Part shown: positions 35,159 through 46,940 of the stretch, one piece after another
Layout: every line of letters starts with the position of its first letter
How positions within the stretch are numbered: position 1 is the first letter of the stretch
Origin: Leptodontidium sp. MPI-SDFR-AT-0119
Taxonomy: Eukaryota > Ascomycota > Leotiomycetes > Helotiales > Leptodontidiaceae
NCBI GenBank assembly: GCA_020726505.1
Contig: JAHLEZ010000011.1
Coordinates: 124,001-188,000 of the forward strand
Reading direction: 5' to 3'
Length of the DNA stretch: 64,000 nucleotides
Position numbers and translations under genes: made by a program
The notes under the pieces: generated by a model
The model's input: only the letters and a program-made list of their open reading frames with translations
Told to the model about the DNA's origin: nothing
Database searches by the model: none

Positions 35159-36134
35159 GATAGACGGAAACACATGAGATATGACCCCAAGATGAAGAAA
35201 TTTCCAAAGCTGCAAACTACTCTGTCGACTTGACGACGTCAAGCTCTTTCCATCGCACACCAGCGGATTCATGCGGCCGCACCAACTTTCTCTGCGGGCC
35301 ACAGGATCTTCCTGGCGCCCTATGTGTGCATAGTCAAGGGGGCAGAGGTTGGCAAAGTCGCCGGAAGCCGACTGGCTGACTGGGAATAATTCGCCAGACG
35401 ATATCAAGAGTGGGACAAGATACTGCCAGATTATCGATCACAGTGTCTCTGATAGCCGCAGAGGGACCTATAACCCGTCAAATATTCAGTCGTTTCCTTC
35501 CTGTCGCATTCCTCTTGGCCACAAAGCACTCGCTGAGGACCCACTCAAGTGCAGCTGCCATGGGAGGTCCTATGGTTTAGCTTCCGTCACTAGCAGCAGT
35601 GGGGTGAGCGGGGAGACGGGAGAGCCCTAAGGCTACTACATGAACTAACCCTTCTTGTTCGCATTTCCACACGCTGGAGAATCAAATAACTGCACTTGCT
35701 TCCACACCGCATCCATTTCGTAGGTACTCCGGGTTCGTGCAGGACTTACGTGGTATTGCAACAGCCAGGTGGCCCAGTGTGGCTTGAGTACACCAATAGC
35801 AGTTATCCTTTCTAGATCGTCGGAGTCTCTTCTGTGTGCTGTCACAATCATCTCCGGCATGGATGCACTGCGATAGGACGGAGGGGTACTTGCGGGTACC
35901 GAGACATCTCCTCGACTCCGGATCGATGTTATCACTATTCTGCCAATGCGTCCCGCCAGCTAGCCTCATATACTAGTACAAGGATCAAGCGCAGTACTGG
36001 ACATCCATCCTAATGCTGACTCCAACTTGATGCCCTCTTCCCCTCTTGTTGGATTTTGTTTTGCCCTGCACGACCTGTTTTGTTGGAAAGACCAAGACCC
36101 GACTACCCGTACACAGTCGATTTTTGGTACCACC
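35159..36134. promoter_or_regulatory. Shared upstream region of a divergent gene pair
   Basis: 976 bp between the start codons of the methyltransferase (-) and monooxygenase (+) genes, so it should hold both promoters. The monooxygenase start has a strong context (CCACCATGGG). A possible minus-strand coding patch at 35640-35900 (LERITAIGVLKPHWATWLLQYH, ending at a good GTAAGT donor) was noted but has no ATG-led gene around it. No specific operator was identified. Confidence 0.45.
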
Positions 36135-37970
36135 ATGGGATCTCAAGCGGAGCCTCTTCGAGTGCTTATCATTGGAGCTGGTGAGATTCATTGCCCGAGT
36201 TCGAAGCATCCATTTCTCAAGTAAACCTAGGATCTGCTGGTCTGCTATTTGCTCAAGTCTTGAAACAGGTACGTTACCATTCAAGCTTGAATCGAACTTA
36301 AGCATTCTATTAACCACGAATACAGGCTGGAATCGCCTGCACTGCCTTTGAACAAGACACCAGTCTCCTTCAACGTCCCCGCGATTGGAATTTCGGCATC
36401 TACTGGGCGCAATCCCGACTCGACGAATGCCTCACAGACGACCTCAAAGCTCTGATCCCTACCGTTCAGACTGATCCAAGCTATGTCGCCAACGGGGAAA
36501 GTGTGATGCCAGTACACAATGGCGAGACGGGCGAGCTGATGAAGAACCTTCCTGCACCGTGGAGTCTTCGTCTCAAGAGAAAGAAGTTGATTGAGATGTT
36601 GGGGAAGGATGTTGATATTAAGGTCAGTTCTCTAAAGCAGCCAACCCTCCCCACACATCATTACTTGTGGAAGTACTTGTGGAAGCTGACAATGTTCACG
36701 AACTAGTGGGGTAAACGCCTTGCTTCTATCTCAACGACCGCGGAAAACGTCACAGCCACATTCACAGACGGAACAAGCGAGACAGGAAATCTTCTCATAG
36801 GCTGGTACGTTCTTTTCGCCCTAAAATCCTCCATGATTTGGGGATCTTAGGTCAGATCCTTCGTTTCGATCCCCTCGAAATTGAGGATCATACATACTAA
36901 AAGTCTTAAACAGTGAAGGCGCACACTCACTAACCCGAGATTTCTTGCTCGGTCCTAAAGAAGCGGAACTTCTGCTCTCACCATGTGTAGCCAGCGTGAT
37001 CATCACCAAGATAAGTCGACAGGCAAGTACAGATCTCAGAGCATTGCACCCGAGATATACGATTACATTCCATCCCAACGGAACATTTACATGGATGAGC
37101 AGTAAGTTCCCTTTATCATGTAATTAAATTTCCCGACAGTTCATGTTATCCTTCCATATGCGAAGCAATGTTGACATTATCCTTAGTTCACGACTGCGCC
37201 TCCTCCGACCCTGCAGAATGGACTTGGATGCTAATGCAAACCTGGCGATCGGACGGTGAAACTGGTCTCCACGGCGACAACATCCTCCCCGATATGTACG
37301 AGCGCGGAAAGGCATTCGGGTACCCCTTCAACGAAGCCTTTGCTACCATCCCTCCAGGCACACCAGTCTGGCATAACAGGCTTAGGTATTGGCCTACCAA
37401 GCCGTGGGACTCGAGGAATGGGATGGTGACGCTGGCGGGTGATGCTGCACATCCCATGACATTTCGTGCGTTCTTTAATAATCTCCCATCCCCCCGCCCG
37501 ACTGCTAGATCTGGGGCTGACCGAAGATACAGACCGTGGCCAAGGTCTCAATAACGCTATAACGGACGCAGCAGATTTCCTCGTCCAACTCCGCGCCATG
37601 TCCGCTCACACACCCTCCGAACTATCCGCCGCCGTCAAGCGTTACGAAGCCGAGCTCTGGCCCAGAGGAAATGAAGCCGTTCTGGCTAGTTATGAGAACA
37701 CGAACGCGGTGCATGATGTACGTTTGTTTCTTTGCTCCATTTCTTCCTGTGCTTGGATATTTAATTGAATTTGGCGATGGGAGGCATGGGTGTCTAGATA
37801 AAAGTTGAATTGGGATATGAACTTTATTTTGATTCGGGGGTCTTGGGGTTGAGCCAGAGAATGATATATACGTACTGACCTATATACAGTGGAAAACAGT
37901 GATGCAAAGCCCACTCTTCACATCCGGCCTCGCGAAAGATGGAGACGACGCACCAGAAGGAGAAATATAA
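36135..37970 (+). CDS. FAD-dependent monooxygenase (aromatic hydroxylase type), possibly truncated
   Basis: Eight exons: 36135-36180, 36231-36268, 36326-36622, 36707-36804, 36914-37101, 37187-37465, 37533-37717 and 37890-37970; 403 aa. All junctions keep phase. The N-terminus VLIIGAGSAGLLFAQVLKQ has the GxGxxG dinucleotide-binding motif at residues 14-19. An RDWNFGIYWAQSRL segment, LLIGCEGAHS (the DG-like motif) and GMVTLAGDAAHPMTFHRGQG (GD motif, about 300-320) complete the class A flavin monooxygenase pattern. It would hydroxylate an unknown small molecule with NAD(P)H and O2. The TAA at 37968 is followed in frame by 35 more sense codons up to a TGA at 38076, with composition that looks coding, so the stop may be a recent CAA-to-TAA change. 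The catalytic core is unaffected. The gene is divergent from the LaeA-like methyltransferase. Confidence 0.88.
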
Positions 37971-38199
37971 GCAAAGGCTGAAGCTGGAAATTTCAAACCC
38001 GTCGAAGTAGTCAACCCCATCGGGGAAGTGCAAGAGAAACTCGTTGGTGGGATGGCGAAGGTTGAGTTGGAAGATTGATAGAGGGTGCTTCAGTTATTTC
38101 TCTTCCTTTTCTTAGAGACGGAGTTATCACTAATCAATGCTCTATTGCCTATCAAAACATAGTCAAGCTTACGCGACTCGCGCAAAACCAGAATTACCA

Positions 38200-38694
38200 A
38201 GGCGCCCACATCAATCATGCACAACGACCACCTTTAACAATGCCTTACTCCCCAATTGGTTCGATGCTAACCCATACTGGCAATCCCCCTTCTTATATTG
38301 GGTTCGGTGCCGTTTATCCAGACCAAATTTGCAGGTCCTACGGGTAATCTTCCCGACTCTTCCTGGTACAGTAGTTTCAACCCCCACCTTGGTAAATCTA
38401 CAGCTCTCAGCACTTCTCTCAATTCTTCGAATTCTACCACTTCTGAGAACCCCTTCGGCGTCATTAACTCCTCAGATACCCTCAACCCCCCGAGCCCCTT
38501 GAGTGCCTCAAATACCCTCCCTCGATGTCACAAATGCCTTCGATTATTCCTGCTCCGCGGTCAACTTTGGCCCGAACCTGACCAGCCCAAATGATTGTAA
38601 CACACCACAGCCACAGCCGCTTATTCGAAACTCCACTCTGTTCGACGACGGACTTGTAACAAACTGGTCGGACTTAGAGTCAGGCATGCTATGA
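38200..38694 (+). pseudogene. Frameshifted remnant of a Ser/Thr/Asn-rich, probably secreted protein
   Basis: Three successive frames each contribute protein-like sequence: LLPNWFDANPYWQSP (about 38235-38290), then GSVPFIQTKFAGPTGNLP with STSLNSSNSTTSENPFG (about 38298-38490), then NAFDYSCSAVNFGPN with STLFDDGLVTNWSDLESGML ending at 38694. The gaps between frames are too short for introns, so at least two indels are implied. There is no start or signal peptide on the left. Many N-x-S/T sites suggest an extracellular origin. The family was not recognised. Confidence 0.35.
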
Positions 38695-39004
38695 GAATGA
38701 TAATGATAATGACACTGGGATTCGCATGATGCAGGGCATTTTTGTATTTAATCATGGTATCAAGACCTAATTTCTACGTTGGCCTTTGAGTAAAGGTCAC
38801 AGCCAGGTGAAAAGTAAAATTTGAATTTGCATTAGAATCCAAGCAAGAAGTTCAAGTAGATAGATGATGCTGATGACACGGGCGGCTCAGTGGGTGCTAG
38901 GTATAGAATGACCTTGCCCTCCTAGGTCTGTTCTTGTAATGATTCTCTTGCACTTGCTCACTTGTTTACTGAACCAAACCCTTTCTTTGGACATCCACAT
39001 ACTC

Positions 39005-40990
39005 TTACGCATCTTCAATCTCAGGACCGCGACCACGACCACGATCACGATCTCGTGCAGCAGCGGCATCACCCCCATTTCCATCTCTACCCCATTTCAG
39101 CACCTTGCTCCAAGCGCCATGACTTAAACGCTTGTGCTCATCCAACAGTTCGTCGACAAGTTTGAGGTGTAGCTCGAGATCGATTTCATCTCCCCCTCTA
39201 TGTCGCTCTCGACAAGTCGCAGCCTCCTCTTCATCTTTACAGCCAGAACCGCTACCATCCCCACCAAGTCCATCAGAGTGTCCGTCCTCATCCGAGCCTG
39301 GATGAGCAAACAATGCGCTTCGAAACTCATTCCACTGCGTGCGCTTCATAGTCAAGAACTCAAGCAACGTTGAAAGCTCAGTCATCGCCTCGTCATTGAC
39401 GGCCATGATGGCCGAGATCTTGAGGGTTTCGTGGTAGTAGGATCCCTTGACTGATACGGCCTTTTCGTTATTGGTGGTGGTTCTCGGATCAGCAAAAGGG
39501 ACGGGGAACGAGGAACTCTTCTTTGTCCACCAAGCCGTCGTCCAGGACCGCTGTTTGACTAGGTCTTCCAACCTCTCTGCCTCGACGGCCTGGAGTGCAG
39601 AGCGGAGGTTCTCAAGCGCCATCTCGGTCTGGCTGATGAGGCGGATGTTGGCTTCGATACGATTGATCAAGACTGTGATTTGTTGAATGAAGATCTCGGA
39701 TTGGTGCGCGTAGTAGTCGGTGATGAGTTTGTTGGCCTTCATACCGTTTCTACCAGCCACATATTTCTGTGTCCATCCTAAAAAAGAGGAGAAATAGGAG
39801 GAGGAGGAGGAGGAAAAGAGGGATGGAAGCCAGCTGGCTTTCGCGGCGGCGAGCTTCTGGCAGAAGTACTCAAGAGACGTTTCTACCCTCATCCAGGCAC
39901 TGACAAGCTCGCTCTGGAAAATAATCAATTCATCTGCGGACGCGTCGATAGCCTCAACGACCGTTACCAGTGGTTGAATGGCTGGCGCGCGTCTGGCTCG
40001 TAGGACGGGCGAGACGGTGTATTTCCAATTTGCGTGCAGCTTCTGATATGGCAACCGGAGTCCTTTGAACGAGGTGCCGAGGTCAGCGAGCTGGCCACTG
40101 ATCCGGAGGGAATCTGTCCAGAAGGACGGCGTGGAGAGGTTGGTGAATTGGTAAAGGACCTTAGTAGTATCCGTTTCTCTCAATGGCAGCTGGGAGGTGA
40201 CTTCATGGGCTGTGGTCGGGAAGACGTGAGGCGGAGGCGGACAGAGGGAGTATGCCAATTCATCTACCCATCGTACGCCGGGGACACGACAAGTGAGGAG
40301 GAATAACGGTGCCCTTATCGTCTCTGAAATGTGTCCGACACCAGATATGGGCGAAAAGTAGTCGCGGTAGCCGCCGAAGACAGTGTAAAAAATGGCAACG
40401 CAAACGTAGAAGACAGTTGCGTGATGGATGATGATACGGCAGAATCCTCGGAAGAACCAAATCAACCAGGTTGAGTTAGCAAGATGGGAAAGAATGCTTG
40501 ATGCAAAACCGATGGGACTTAGTATTCTAGAAAGGAACGACCAAAACACTACTAGCAGTCCACTGAAAATACCTTCCGCAATGGCTCGTAGTCTGCGGGT
40601 TGTCTCTACCACTAGTGATTGGAACGCCGTGAATATATCTTCCCTGGCCCTTCGTGGTGGATGCTCTTGCGCCCGAGCTCTCAGCCAGTGTAATGCCGGT
40701 GAAATTGCATCTCTCACAAGTTGTTCCAAACAGCTCAGACCTAAATTGAGAGTCGGATTCGTGACTGGGTGACGTGACGGTGGTGGGGAAGGAGATAAAG
40801 CTCGCAAGCTGGCCTGGAGGAGGTGGTCTGGAACAGCACTTTCGGACTGTGTGCTCGAGATGCGGTTGGTTGGAGGAATTTTTTGGAAGTCGAGGAAGTC
40901 TTGGGCTGTCAAAGTGAAGGTTCGCTTTGATGAGAGACAAAAAGTTAGCAAAATCGTACGTAAGAAAGAGAAATGCTCTTGGAAAATCAT
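39005..40990 (-). CDS. Membrane protein with central coiled-coil region, unknown function
   Basis: A single long exon, 661 aa if translation starts at the ATG at 40990. An alternative first exon at 41365-41303 (MASKIAEIEQQQQQQQ, 21 codons) could splice to 40924 in phase, because the sequence there has a good branch point (GCTAAC) and acceptor; that would replace the first 22 residues and give 660 aa. Residues 142-207 hold about three membrane segments (GLLVVFWSFL; LANSTWLIWFF; ATVFYVCVAIFYTVFGG). A helical, soluble region of about 350 residues follows (LITDYYAHQSEIFIQQITVLINRIEANIRL) with LVKQRSWTTAWWTKK. The C-terminus is acidic, then Arg/Asp-rich (AARDRDRGRGRG). No named domain is recognised. 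A membrane location is inferred. Confidence 0.75.
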   Translation of the reverse strand: MIFQEHFSFLRTILLTFCLSSKRTFTLTAQDFLDFQKIPPTNRISSTQSESAVPDHLLQASLRALSPSPPPSRHPVTNPTLNLGLSCLEQLVRDAISPALHWLRARAQEHPPRRAREDIFTAFQSLVVETTRRLRAIAEGIFSGLLVVFWSFLSRILSPIGFASSILSHLANSTWLIWFFRGFCRIIIHHATVFYVCVAIFYTVFGGYRDYFSPISGVGHISETIRAPLFLLTCRVPGVRWVDELAYSLCPPPPHVFPTTAHEVTSQLPLRETDTTKVLYQFTNLSTPSFWTDSLRISGQLADLGTSFKGLRLPYQKLHANWKYTVSPVLRARRAPAIQPLVTVVEAIDASADELIIFQSELVSAWMRVETSLEYFCQKLAAAKASWLPSLFSSSSSSYFSSFLGWTQKYVAGRNGMKANKLITDYYAHQSEIFIQQITVLINRIEANIRLISQTEMALENLRSALQAVEAERLEDLVKQRSWTTAWWTKKSSSFPVPFADPRTTTNNEKAVSVKGSYYHETLKISAIMAVNDEAMTELSTLLEFLTMKRTQWNEFRSALFAHPGSDEDGHSDGLGGDGSGSGCKDEEEAATCRERHRGGDEIDLELHLKLVDELLDEHKRLSHGAWSKVLKWGRDGNGGDAAAARDRDRGRGRGPEIEDA

Positions 40991-41083
40991 CGGGGGTGGA
41001 GGGAGAACTCCTGCTAGGAAAAGATAAAATCAAGAAAAAAGAACCCAACCACATCTCACAGAATCTCAGAAGAGCAAAGATCA

Positions 41084-41227
41084 GAGAGAGGGGAAGAGGG
41101 GAAGAGGGGCAGAGAGGCAGTGAGCGAGAGTGAGAGAGAGGGAGGGGGAGAGAGAGGGAGGGGGAGAGAGAGGGAGAGGGAGAGAGAGGGAGAGTGTGAG
41201 AGAGGGAGAGTGTGAGAGAGGGAGAGA
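41084..41227. repeat. AG-rich microsatellite with adjacent CAA/CAG run
   Basis: About 145 bp made of GAGAGAGGG-type units on the plus strand, i.e. a pyrimidine tract in the transcribed strand of the neighbouring minus-strand gene. A separate GTT/GCT run lies at about 41318-41341 and would encode Gln on the minus strand. The tract falls in the 5' UTR or a possible first intron of that gene. Confidence 0.8.
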
Positions 41228-41365
41228 ACTGCAAAAACATCACGGAACAAAACAAAAGCCACAACTTCCAAAGTATCACAAGAAAAAACGAAGAGAACCC
41301 ACTGAAGAAGACCAATGTTGTTGTTGTTGTTGCTGCTGCTCGATTTCCGCTATCTTCGACGCCAT

Positions 41366-44300
41366 GAAAAGACCTACACTTCTCAATCGCTTCTCTCTTC
41401 TCCTTAGCTCACGTTGGACTCGCTCAAGCTCTGCCACGGTGTTTGTGTTTGTCTGCAAGGAGGTTTGAGTTGGTGGCCGCTGTCTTGGGCTTCTGGCTCG
41501 AAATCAGGGAGCTTGAGATGGGGGGCCGGGGGATTGGGGAAGGGAAACTTGGCTCTGCTGATGCAGGACGAGGAATGTTCGACTTGGTGGCGTCTTGCGC
41601 ATTTAGATAGGAGGAACGGAGAATGCGACTGAACGCGACGAGATGTAAAAAACAGAAGAGAAAAAAAAATTGGAAAAAGAGGAAAGAGGAATGATGCAAA
41701 GAAAAAGGAAAAGAGACAAAGGAAAAACGTTCGGTGAAAGGACCAGAGCAGGACAAAAGAAAAGGAAATATCGCAATTTTTCTATCCACGGCTTCTTTCT
41801 TGCATGGCTGTACGACCAAAACTCGCTTCTGCTAACTGACCCAGGCTTTCTACTCAAGTAGAATAAGTACAGCGAAATAAATCAAATATGTTGAGAGGGA
41901 GGGGAGGGTATTTAATACGTATTGGATCGAGAATTAGGCAAGCGAGGTGAGTATTAGATTCAGGCCAGTCACTGCTTGGAACAAAAGGATCGTTGGTCCT
42001 TTGTAAATGAATCCAATTATCACTTCCCAATACATGAGATGACCTATCTATCACACTTGAATAATATGGTGTGAGACTGAACTGAAAATCAGTGTTCATG
42101 TCACTTGGTAATTTCTTTTTATCAAATTTGCCTCGGGCTATCTTGGTAAAGCCACAATAAGTATCTAACCAAGTTGACACATACTTCGTACCAGCTAAAA
42201 CACAATGAAGACGGTTATCAATTCAATCTTCTCTACAGATTCGGTGTTTTTCGAATACGGCTTTTCTACCTGAGTCCGTCCGCCTGGCTTGATCAAATCT
42301 TGCCCGATTTTTCTAAGATTCGAATGTCATAATAAGCCCTCAGCACGTCATGATTCGTACCATCCTCAAAAGAATCTTAAAAAGCCTGTTCGAGCCTCAG
42401 CCTCCTTCGAACTCGGGAATCGAACACACTCTCCAACTCAGCAAAACGATCGTCCCTTATCATCCGCAGCCTCCTCCGCCATCAAAATCTCAACATTCAT
42501 ATCATATCAAGACCCTCCCTCAATCACACCCGCAGCGGCAAGTACAATAAAATAGCTTTATCATTAACCGGCAGCCGAAACTTTCTCATTCCCTCAAAGA
42601 TCCAAGCTAGAGCCATAGGCCCATAGCGAAGGAAAAAGCTCCGAGGATTGTTAATCGTTCATTTATATTGTGCAAACTGGAGGGCACCCGACGGGGTGGG
42701 TTCCTAGCAGCTTACCGAAACTGATAATCATACAAGCAAGCAGCTTGAGAAGAGAGCCTATGATGGATATATATGGATGGCGGTGAAGGCAGCGTTAGAG
42801 AAAATTAGCTGCGATTGATGGTCTGAAGTACGCACCTTTGAGTTTCTTGAAGAGCGTAGGCTACCATCGCGAGTAAATGTGTATGCATGGGTTGTGTGGT
42901 GGAGTATGGGGATGGAGCTTTTGGATTATCTTAAGGTTAAAGGGGATTTATCGAAGTATATTCCTGTTGACTTAATTTGATTTGGTTTGGTTTGATCTGG
43001 TTTAGGGGATTTTTGCGAGGAAGTGACTGGGTTGAGGGGGGGGGAGGGGGTTGGTGGGCACTGGAGATGGATGGATGATGTTTGGGAATGGTTATGGATG
43101 GAATATTTGAAGAGGATATTTGTGGGTACTGCTAAAGGTAAATGAAAGGAAGAAAATAAATATGCTCATGCTCATCTAGGAATAGGCATTCACTTCATTG
43201 CTATCTACTGCCTTTTTATCGTTCTCTAGCTGATGTTCAATTAACAACATGATGGTCTTCTCCAGATAATAATCTTACATACGCATGTGAAAATCGTGAA
43301 AGAAAGAAGTAAATCATCGATGTGACGTCCGTCCATATACCAGTCTTGGAGGAATACAGTGAGTGTGCCTTGGAGAGAGAGAAATCTTGGACAAAACAGG
43401 CTAAAATATCCCATCCCACTCCATCCCATCACTTAACAAGTTCGATGTAAAAGCGCGTTTCAGGCAGGCATATCTATGCTATTCAGTTCAGTACGGGATG
43501 GGGTCGTTGGGATAGATTACTCTCCTACAATGAATAGTCTGGACCTGACCTGCAAGGACCAAACTTTATTTTGACGTTGAGGGCTTGTCGCGCAGTCTAG
43601 TGTGACTGGGAATATTCCAAGCTTTGCGATGGTGCCGCTTGCTCTGAGGTCTGGCCGGACAGGGGTGTGAGATCTGGGTTATGATATCTTCTTTGATGAG
43701 GGAGGGAAGGTTGGATACTAGTACTGGTGTACAGATGGTATTGTATCATCCTCTCGGTGGTACTTGACTTGTATTGACTTCGAGATAGTCATCTGGTACT
43801 ATAATATATGTATTGCTGTTCAGATAAAGTCCATCCTGGACATGGTGATGCTGATGGATGAATGGGCAGATGGAACAAACAACAACAATAACCAAGCCTT
43901 TCTCCACTCCAACGAAGCCATTTCAAAGTCGTCGTCTCCATCCTCAACCCTCTAATCAAGAGCTCAGAAATAACCTCGATCTCCATTCAAAGCTTGGGAA
44001 GGGGGCTAATGTCAAAACATGAGATGATAGACGCGATGCAGGGAGATCTCTTGATCCCTCCTCACCCGTCGGATCGATCATTGAAGTGAAGTTAAGCGAA
44101 GCGAGGGACAGGGTAGGGCAGGGCACCCCTGACAACAATGCCGTCATCGACGCCTCATCTCATCCATCGTTCATCTGAAAATTCTTCTCTTCCTCCTGCC
44201 AAAAGGCTGCAACAGCCTGGATCTGCCCTTCCTCGCTTGCACAGTAAGAGATCAATCAATCCATGAAGAACCAAGATCTGCTCTGGTCACCCTCCACCCA

Positions 44301-45359
44301 CCCCACAGAGTCAGGGCCAATCTTCAACGCCCATCCAATCACATCTGCTAATCCATACTCAGCCACACCAACTGATCTCAAAAAATACCAAAAACCAAGG
44401 AAAGTTCAACTCGCTTGCCGACCCCTGTACAGAGTACGCACCTTTATCTCCCCACCACCCAATAATAACACGCCATCAGCATTCAGCCACAACACGTCCC
44501 CTGAACTGCTACGTCAGCACTGTATCTGGCCTGGCCATCTGCCATGGCGGGAAGACCCAGCGCATCTTTCCTGGTTGTGGTTAGGTAGAAAGGGGAGAGT
44601 TAAATTTGATATCGAGTATTCTGAACTCCACTTGAGATCCCGAGGTTACTTACTTCCTATATTGGTCGGGGTGTTGGCCAGTTAAATGAGAGACAATGTT
44701 TTTCACTCAGTCGGTGAGGAGGAAGATTGTCTCCACCATGGGCTGGACTTCGGTTCGGTAAGAGAGAGTACCAAGAGCACCTGCATCAGCACCTGGGCAG
44801 AGGAGAAAAGAGACTCGAGGTGGGATGGAAAGAAGAACTTGGACGGCCGAGCCACAGTCTGCCAGCGCAGGTTTGTGGAGGAAGTGGGCCAACAGGGCCA
44901 AATTGGCAGCATGGCTGAGACGTGACGAATCAAGCGAGGCCGAGGCAGGCGCAAAACAATGGACAAAGAGACAGCAGGACAGGGGGGATGAAGAGGAGGA
45001 TCCGCATTCCAGCCCATGCATGAATGCCCTGCTCTTTTGTCTTCCTTGCTTTGTGGCTTGAGAACAACAGGGCAAACAGGTGAACAGGCACGAGACAGCA
45101 TATGGTATGATGCGTTGCTTTGTGGTGATGGCTGGCCATGGCTTTGGCTTCTGGCTGAAAGTGAACTGAAACAGGAACATAAAACCTGACCTGTTCCCTC
45201 CTTCCACGACAGTGCCCTTCCTACTCTTCCCTATCTCAACTTCACTTTACTTTACAAGCGACCGATCGACCACTTTATCTCTCGACAGCTCCCTCCCCTC
45301 TTCTCTCCTCTTCCATTCCTCCATCGACACCATCACCACAAGCAAACACAAACCTCAAG
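41366..45359. other. Gene-free 4-kb stretch
   Basis: No supported gene. Open frames of 100-166 codons (44263-44685 plus; 44707-45207 minus; 41854-42180 minus) overlap each other on both strands and show no domain. The last 150 bp before 45360 are pyrimidine-rich, typical of fungal core promoters, and belong to the SUR7/PalI gene. Confidence 0.4.
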
Positions 45360-46195
45360 ATGGCCAAAACAGGTATCTTTCACCACGTAGGCACGTTCCT
45401 ACTTCTCGCCGCATCGGTCCTCCTGGTCATTACAACCATCTCCGCACCAATCATCAACAGCATCCCGATCTTGAAGGTGAACCTCGCCAATGGATCGGAT
45501 GTCTCCTTTGGTACTTTTGGTTACTGCATCTTGAATGTGGATAAAGACTCGTACGTTCCCTCTTTTCCCCTTCCCTCCCTCCACTTCAACCCTCCTTCGA
45601 TTTCAACACCATATCCAAATAGCAAGTATCAAGTATCAAGTTCAAGTAACTAACATCCAACAGTCACGACTACTGCTCCGGTCGCCACATTGGCTACAAC
45701 CCCGCCAACATCATGACCCGAATCGAATCCACCGACTTCGGCTCCGCATCCGAAAACACCTCTGAGGGTCTCACACGGGTCATGGTCCTCCACCCAGTCG
45801 CCTGCGCCCTCTCATTCATCGCCTTCCTCCTCGCTCTCGGCAGCGGCTTCATTGGCGCCATCTTCGCCTCCCTCGTCTCAGGCCTCGCATTCATCGTGAC
45901 CGTCGTCGTGATGGCTACAGACTTCACCCTCTTCGGGATCATCAAGAACCACGTCAATGATGACGATTCGGGTTCCAAGGCGCACTACTCGACGGGCATG
46001 TGGACTGTGCTTGCGGCCATGGTGTGTCTCTTCTTGGCGACTTTTGTGGTGCTGTTTACGTGCTGCTCGAGTCGGATGCATAAGAAGAGGAATGCGGGAC
46101 ATGTTGAGAAGGGGTATGTTGGCAATGGAACCCATGCTAGAACTACGAAGAGACATTTCTGGCAGAGGAAGACGAGGACTACTACTACTTACTAG
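45360..46195 (+). CDS. SUR7/PalI family four-TM membrane protein
   Basis: Two exons, 45360-45550 and 45664-46195, with a 113-nt phase-2 intron; 240 aa. The start context CAAGATGGCC is strong. The first membrane helix is at about 8-30 (VGTFLLLAASVLLVITTISAP). An extracellular loop contains the family's GxxGYC-like motif (FGTFGYCILN) followed by DYCSGRHIGY. Three further helices lie at about 106-125, 128-150 and 177-198, and the tail is basic (MHKKRNAGHVEKG, RTTKRHFWQRK). SUR7/PalI proteins sit in the plasma membrane, either in eisosome/MCC patches or, for PalI/Rim9, in ambient-pH sensing. I cannot decide between these from sequence. Such a protein and the ENA ATPase at 17-20 kb both concern the plasma membrane, but they are not adjacent. 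Confidence 0.88.
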
Positions 46196-46883
46196 ATGGA
46201 TGTCTTCTGAGGGTGTGTTCTCGAGTTGTTATGTCATGATTGATGATGTTGATGGGTGGTGAGATGATGAGATCATGAGGTGATGATGAGGGGATTTTCC
46301 TTTGTATGCATGTTTGCATTTGTTTGTCCGTTTGATATACCTGCGAGCGTCTGTCTGCCTGTCTGTCTGTTTGCGCAAGATACCACGAGCCTGATGGTTC
46401 ATATACCCTTACATACCAACCTACCTACCTAATAATAAACTCTCTATAAAATCAAAATAATACCTTATCTTACCTTACCAATTCACTCAATCGATTAAAG
46501 TTCCATCTCTCTTTCCTTTGATTTTATTTAACATCTTCTGTTAACAAAAGTCTGACTAGTTGAGATCTTATTTAAAGCGTTACAGTACATACCCATGATA
46601 TTAGCGGGGCGGGGTATAAATCTACCTTCCTTCCAATGAGCATTAGGGATGAGGGCAAGAGCAAGTAAGATAAAATAAAATAAAAATCATACCTCGCTCC
46701 CCACCCTATCGTCTAGTTTCAAATTCAAAATTCAACTAGCTGTGTGAGATTTACTCCTTTCAATTTAGTCACCTGGCGACTGGACCTAGATGTAATCATG
46801 ACTAAAATGAAAGTACTTGCGTGCCTACTTACCTGCCCACCAACTTAGGTAAAATGAAGAGATATTTCTCACCAATGAAACCT

Positions 46884-46940
46884 GGGGGGCCGGGGGGCCG
46901 GGGGGGGGGGGGGGGGGGGGGAGGGGGGAGGGGGGAGGGG
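46884..46940 (+). repeat. Long G tract
   Basis: G runs broken by CC, then a run of about 22 G (46900-46921) and three more G runs separated by single A. Four or more runs of at least three G satisfy the basic rule for a G-quadruplex. Length may be inexact because homopolymers are hard to sequence. Confidence 0.8.

Noticed and set aside
35645..35935. Minus-strand frame with a good GTAAGT donor inside
   Set aside because: The frame opens with GTG, the joined product is only about 70 residues after the first Met, and no family resemblance was seen; kept only as a note in the divergent promoter region.
40527..41315. 262-codon minus-strand frame beginning with a Leu/Ser/Pro repeat
   Set aside because: The first half is translation of the CT-rich microsatellite and the rest overlaps the better-supported 661-aa frame in another phase.
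42395..42445. Second B-box-like string on the minus strand
   Set aside because: The arms next to it do not pair and there is no anticodon arm at the right distance.
44263..44685. 140-codon plus-strand frame
   Set aside because: Long overlapping frames exist on both strands nearby, and the translation lacks any motif.
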